This document shows positions 41,026-44,801 of a DNA stretch of 44,801 nt, in pieces. This DNA comes from Micrococcales bacterium. GTDB lineage: Bacteria > Actinomycetota > Actinomycetes > Actinomycetales > Cellulomonadaceae. A program made the translations under genes and the position numbers. Below the pieces are notes generated by a model. It saw nothing but the letters and a program-made list of their open reading frames with translations, ran no database searches and had not been told where the DNA came from. Each line of letters starts with the position of its first letter. Within the stretch, counting starts at the first letter, position 1. The stretch spans positions 1-44,801 of the forward strand of contig WRMB01000029.1 of NCBI GenBank assembly GCA_009777345.1. The letters run 5' to 3'.

Positions 41026-41691
41026 TCAGCCCTGGGCGGCGCGCTCGGCGCGGGCGCGGATACCGCGCATCATCTTCTCGGTCATGACGAAGCTGACGAA
41101 GGAGACCGGTTCCACGATCAGGCCGTCCCAGCCGGAGCGGTACCCGTAGCGCTCGCGGATCACCAGGCGCGTGCCGCCCCGCTGGGCGCGGTGCAGCACG
41201 AAGGCCCAGGTGAAGTCCGGCATGGGCGCGTCGGGGGCGCTGCCGTCGCCGTGCAGGACCAGGGCCCGGTTCTCGGTGGCCTCGGCGACGGCCAGGTACG
41301 TCGAGGGGTGCAGGTAGACCCGGTCGCCGGGCGCCAGGTGCTGCCACCGCTCCTCGACCTGGTCGGCGGAGACCACGCCGCAGCCGACCAGGTTCTCCAG
41401 CCCGTCGTAGGAGTAGAAACCGCCCCGGTCCGCGCCGATCTGCACCACCCAGCGCCAGACCTCCTCGCGCGGCGCGGCGATGGTCACCGCCCTGGTCGCG
41501 ACGAGGTTGGCCTGCTCGACGATGTCGTCGCCGGGCAGCGTGGCGTCCAGCTCGGCCTCGGTCGCGCCGAAGTGCAGCCAGGCGGTGCGCAGCAGCGGCA
41601 GGTTCGCCAGGGCGACGACCGCCGCGGTCAGCGCCGCCTGCCGGGCCGAGGGGCGGGGCGGCAGCGGGGGTCGGGGTGGCAGCCAGGGCAT
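41026..41691 (-). CDS. SRPBCC-like protein with N-terminal membrane segment
   Basis: A 221-residue protein. A hydrophobic region (ALTAAVVALANLPLLRTAW) may anchor it. The remainder resembles the START/SRPBCC lipid-binding fold: AVTIAAPREEVWRWVVQIGADRGGFYSYDGLENLVG, and FTWAFVLHRAQRGGTRLVIRERYGYR near the end. Members bind hydrophobic ligands. The C-terminus RARAERAAQG is typical of actinobacterial homologues. ATG 41691 is used; the open frame upstream is Arg/Pro-rich and probably non-coding. Confidence 0.8.
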   Translation of the reverse strand: MPWLPPRPPLPPRPSARQAALTAAVVALANLPLLRTAWLHFGATEAELDATLPGDDIVEQANLVATRAVTIAAPREEVWRWVVQIGADRGGFYSYDGLENLVGCGVVSADQVEERWQHLAPGDRVYLHPSTYLAVAEATENRALVLHGDGSAPDAPMPDFTWAFVLHRAQRGGTRLVIRERYGYRSGWDGLIVEPVSFVSFVMTEKMMRGIRARAERAAQG

Positions 41692-41905
41692 GGGCCCCAC
41701 CCCATCACGCCTGCCCGTCCGGGCCAAGCTGCGTCCCGGCCGTCGTCGGCTCCGGTGCGGGTGAAACAGCGGCTGCGACCGCCTGGCTGGACCGAAAGCC
41801 CCAACCGCCACGCACTGGTCGCGCCGGGCCGACCGGTGTCGTGGTGAGCGGATGAGCCGGTCACGCCCGTGGCGAACACAGGCAGAACTCAGCGATATCT
41901 GCCGT

Positions 41906-41911
41906 TAGTCT
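41906..41911 (+). promoter_or_regulatory. candidate -10 for clpC
   Basis: TAGTCT lies about 62 bases before the clpC ATG. No convincing -35 matches the vegetative consensus, so a stress factor may be used. The gap 41692-41973 between divergent SRPBCC and clpC otherwise shows no gene. Confidence 0.35.
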
Positions 41912-41973
41912 CGACTGAACCCGGTCGTGTCGCGTCTGCGTGTCCGGGCCGTCCGCCGACAGGAGAGCTGGCG

Positions 41974-44550
41974 ATGTTCGAACGCTTCACCGACCGTGCC
42001 CGACGTGTGGTCGTCCTCGCCCAGGAAGAGGCGCGGATGCTCAACCACAACTACATCGGCACCGAGCACATCCTGCTGGGCCTGATCCACGAGGGCGAGG
42101 GTGTGGCGGCCAAGGCCCTGGAGTCCCTGGGTATCTCCCTGGAGGCGGTGCGGGCCCAGGTGCAGGAGATCATCGGCGAGGGGCAGCAGGCACCGTCGGG
42201 TCATATCCCGTTCACCCCGCGGGCCAAGAAGGTGCTGGAGCTGTCGCTGCGCGAGGCGCTGCAGCTGGGGCACAACTACATCGGTACTGAGCACATCCTG
42301 CTGGGTCTGATCCGCGAAGGGGAGGGCGTGGCCGCGCAGGTGCTGAACAAGCTCGGCGCCGACCTGAACCGGGTGCGCCAGCAGGTCATCCAGCTGGTCT
42401 CGGGCTACCAGGGCAAGGAGCCGGTGGCGGCGGGCGGTCCGGCCGAGGGCCAGCCGGCCGGGTCGGCGGTGCTGGACCAGTTCGGCCGCAACCTGACCCA
42501 GGCCGCCCGCGACGGCAAGCTCGACCCGGTGATCGGGCGCGAGAAGGAGATCGAGCGGGTCATGCAGGTGCTGTCCCGCCGGACCAAGAACAACCCGGTG
42601 CTCATCGGCGAGCCCGGTGTCGGCAAGACCGCCGTGGTGGAGGGCCTGGCCCAGGACATCGTGCGCGGCGACGTGCCCGAGACCCTGAAGGACAAACAGC
42701 TGTACACCCTGGACCTGGGTGCCCTGGTGGCCGGGTCCCGCTACCGCGGCGACTTCGAGGAACGCCTGAAGAAGGTGCTCAAGGAGATCAAGACCCGCGG
42801 CGACATCATCTTGTTCATCGACGAGATCCACACCCTGGTCGGGGCGGGTGCCGCCGAGGGCGCGATCGACGCCGCGTCGATCCTCAAGCCCATGCTGGCC
42901 CGGGGCGAGCTGCAGACCATCGGTGCCACCACGCTGGACGAGTACCGCAAGTATGTGGAGAAGGACCCGGCCCTGGAACGCCGGTTCCAGCCCATCCAGG
43001 TGGCCGAGCCGACCCTGGCCCACACCATCGAGATCCTCAAGGGCCTGCGCGACCGCTACGAGGCCCACCACCGGGTGTCGATCACCGACGCGGCGCTGGT
43101 CGCCGCCGCCCAGCTGGCGGACCGTTACGTCAACGACCGCTACCTGCCGGACAAGGCCATCGACCTGGTCGACGAGGCCGGGGCCCGGCTGCGCATCCGC
43201 CGCATGACCGCTCCGCCCGAGCTGCGCGAGCTGGACGAGAAGATCGCCAACACGCGCCGCGACAAGGAGTCGGCGATCGACGAGCAGGACTTCGAGAAGG
43301 CCGCCCGGCTGCGCGACGAGGAGAAACGCCTCACCGCCCAGCGCCTGGACAAGGAGAAAGCTTGGAAGAACGGCGACCTGGACGCCGTGGCCGAGGTCGA
43401 CGAAGAGCTCATCGCCGAGGTGCTGGCCAACGCCACCGGTATCCCGGTGTTCAAGCTGACCGAAGAAGAGTCGTCCCGTCTGCTGCGCATGGAGGACGAG
43501 CTGCACAAGCGGGTCGTCGGGCAGGACGCAGCCATCAAGGCCCTGTCGCAGGCCATCCGGCGCACCCGGGCGGGCCTGAAAGACCCCAAGCGGCCCGGCG
43601 GGTCGTTCATCTTCGCCGGGCCCACCGGGGTCGGCAAGACCGAGCTGGCCAAGGCGCTGGCGGAGTTCCTGTTCGGCGACGAGGACGCGCTGATCCAGCT
43701 GGACATGTCCGAGTTCTCCGAGAAGCACACGGTATCGCGGCTGTTCGGCTCGCCCCCGGGCTACGTCGGCTACGACGAGGGCGGCCAGCTGACCGAGAAG
43801 GTGCGGCGTCGGCCGTTCTCCGTCGTGCTGTTCGACGAGGTGGAGAAGGCCCACGCGGATATCTTCAACTCGCTGCTGCAGATCCTGGAGGACGGGCGCC
43901 TGACCGACTCCCAGGGCCGGGTGGTGGACTTCAAGAACACCGTCATCATCATGACCACCAACCTGGGCACCCGGGACATCGCCAAGGGCCTGATGACCGG
44001 CTTCCAGGCCGGCGGCGACCTGTCCACGTCGTACGAGCGGATGAAGGCGAAGGTCAACGACGAGCTCAAGCAGCACTTCCGGCCCGAGTTCCTCAACCGC
44101 GTCGACGACGTGGTGGTGTTCCCGCAGCTGTCGCAGGACGAGATCTTCGCGATCGTCGACCTGATGATCGCCAAGCTCGACGCCCGGCTGCGCGACAAGG
44201 ACATGGGTATCGAGGTCACCGAGGCCGCCAAGACCCTGCTCTCGGAGAAGGGCTACGACCCGGTGCTCGGTGCCCGGCCGCTGCGGCGCGCGATCCAGCG
44301 CGATATCGAGGACCAGCTGTCCGAGAAGATCCTGTTCGGCGAGCTCAAGGCGGGCCAGCTGGTGATCGTGGACGCCGAGGGCGAGGGTGCGCTCGGCGAG
44401 TTCACGTTCCGCGGCGTGCCGATCGGCGCCCGCAAGAAGAACAAGGAACCGGTGGCGGTCGGTTCGTCGTCCGGTACCGACCTGCCCGCGGCCCCGCGGC
44501 ACTCTTCGGGCCGGTCCGGCGACTCCGGCACCGGTCTGATGCCCGCTTAG
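41974..44550 (+). CDS. clpC: ATP-dependent Clp protease ATP-binding subunit ClpC
   Basis: This 858-residue Hsp100 unfoldase feeds substrates to ClpP. Two N-terminal Clp repeats ([13 protein letters not shown] occurs twice) recruit adaptors. AAA domain 1 has Walker A GEPGVGKT near 211 and [14 protein letters not shown]. The middle region with [15 protein letters not shown] and [17 protein letters not shown] is the UVR-like motif of ClpC. AAA domain 2 has GPTGVGKT near 549, [11 protein letters not shown], and the C-terminal domain with [21 protein letters not shown]. An AGGAG ribosome binding site precedes the ATG. It is monocistronic, followed by a strong hairpin, and probably essential, as in other actinobacteria. 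Confidence 0.98.
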   Translation: MFERFTDRARRVVVLAQEEARMLNHNYIGTEHILLGLIHEGEGVAAKALESLGISLEAVRAQVQEIIGEGQQAPSGHIPFTPRAKKVLELSLREALQLGHNYIGTEHILLGLIREGEGVAAQVLNKLGADLNRVRQQVIQLVSGYQGKEPVAAGGPAEGQPAGSAVLDQFGRNLTQAARDGKLDPVIGREKEIERVMQVLSRRTKNNPVLIGEPGVGKTAVVEGLAQDIVRGDVPETLKDKQLYTLDLGALVAGSRYRGDFEERLKKVLKEIKTRGDIILFIDEIHTLVGAGAAEGAIDAASILKPMLARGELQTIGATTLDEYRKYVEKDPALERRFQPIQVAEPTLAHTIEILKGLRDRYEAHHRVSITDAALVAAAQLADRYVNDRYLPDKAIDLVDEAGARLRIRRMTAPPELRELDEKIANTRRDKESAIDEQDFEKAARLRDEEKRLTAQRLDKEKAWKNGDLDAVAEVDEELIAEVLANATGIPVFKLTEEESSRLLRMEDELHKRVVGQDAAIKALSQAIRRTRAGLKDPKRPGGSFIFAGPTGVGKTELAKALAEFLFGDEDALIQLDMSEFSEKHTVSRLFGSPPGYVGYDEGGQLTEKVRRRPFSVVLFDEVEKAHADIFNSLLQILEDGRLTDSQGRVVDFKNTVIIMTTNLGTRDIAKGLMTGFQAGGDLSTSYERMKAKVNDELKQHFRPEFLNRVDDVVVFPQLSQDEIFAIVDLMIAKLDARLRDKDMGIEVTEAAKTLLSEKGYDPVLGARPLRRAIQRDIEDQLSEKILFGELKAGQLVIVDAEGEGALGEFTFRGVPIGARKKNKEPVAVGSSSGTDLPAAPRHSSGRSGDSGTGLMPA

Positions 44551-44560
44551 CACCGCCCCC

Positions 44561-44601
44561 CGAAGGCCCCGGTCCTGCGCGACGCAGGACCGGGGCCTTC
44601 G
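44561..44601 (+). terminator. clpC terminator
   Basis: The arms 44561-44579 and 44583-44601 are perfect 19-base reverse complements around a CGA loop. The hairpin begins ten bases after the clpC stop. It is followed by TCCTGGC rather than a U-tract, as is common in this genome. Confidence 0.85.
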
Positions 44602-44645
44602 TCCTGGCGGACCGTCTCGACCGATTCTCGGCCAGCCGTCCGGTT

Positions 44646-44801
44646 TATGGTGCTCCCAGAACAAGATGCACGCCGTCTGCGGCACCGGGCGGGCGCGGGG
44701 CCGCGTTGTCGTCGTTCGGCCGCACCTCCAGTGCGACCTCCTCCTCCGCCTTGCCCCGCATCCCGCCCAGCACCGCAGCCGACGCACATCTTGTTCCGGG
44801 A
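44646..44801. mobile_element. MITE-like element, cut by the right edge
   Basis: A left end at TA (44646-44647) followed by TGGTGCTCCCAGAACAAG and ATG is matched, in reverse orientation, by CACATCTTGTTCCGGGA at the window's end. So an inverted-repeat element of about 160 bp begins here and its last few bases are missing. It is the third member of the family at 17729 and 29266. The interior is GC-rich, and one minus-strand frame is open through it, ending at TAA within the flanking TA. Confidence 0.7.

Noticed and set aside
41905..44787. 960-codon open frame on the minus strand
   Set aside because: It is antisense to clpC and open only because of GC-rich codon bias. It has Leu/Gly/Val/Arg repeats and no domain, and clpC has all family motifs.

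Overview
The window comes from a high-GC actinomycete. It carries a mycothiol synthase, a MutT1-type Nudix/phosphoglycerate-mutase fusion, a ClpC1-type unfoldase and a DUF5926 protein. Many genes use GTG starts, many stops and starts overlap by four bases, and several genes have a -10 hexamer 6-7 nt before the start codon, as expected for leaderless mRNAs. The species cannot be named from the sequence.

Positions 1-9660 look accessory. A three-gene minus-strand operon (gmd, an fcl/colC homologue and a ColD-like PLP enzyme with His in place of the Schiff-base Lys) suggests GDP-sugar synthesis, probably GDP-L-colitose. It is followed by four toxin-antitoxin-like modules: RHH protein + nucleotidyltransferase, HicAB, Phd/RelE-ParE and Phd/VapC. 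Among them lie an AAA-ATPase/PD-(D/E)XK protein, a tRNA-Lys(TTT) and a decayed copy of the nucleotidyltransferase 3' end. Related short repeats lie at both edges (128-160 and 9551-9638).

Positions 9664-15436 encode a dipeptide/oligopeptide ABC importer: a divergent lipoprotein binding protein, two permeases and one protein with both ATPase domains. A large hairpin then precedes an orphan OmpR-type response regulator. Next comes a tandem duplication (16051-17091 and 17579-18726) that yields two lipoprotein genes with almost identical N-terminal halves and unrelated C-terminal halves. A 100-bp MITE-like element flanked by TA interrupts the second copy.

Positions 19484-29255 are mostly minus strand: an RHH protein, mutT1-ppk1, mshD (containing a perfect 31-bp-stem palindrome inside the coding sequence), DUF5926, and a kinase-regulator-ABC ATPase-permease cluster. 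The permease has a ten-cysteine external loop, and the kinase has no membrane sensor. A solo MITE-like end lies at the kinase start.

Positions 29509-44801 hold mixed housekeeping and envelope genes: two Pro/Glu-rich exported proteins (one with a CAP domain, preceded by a CRP/GlxR-type site), phosphoglucomutase, YtxH, a ferritin-like/VIT1 transporter, DUF4190, a tyrosine phosphatase, GT87, LytR_C and ParB-like proteins, a cold-shock protein, a GT4 glycosyltransferase, a lipoprotein, an SRPBCC protein and clpC. The right edge is a third copy of the MITE-like repeat, cut by the window end. No rRNA, CRISPR array or intact transposase is visible.
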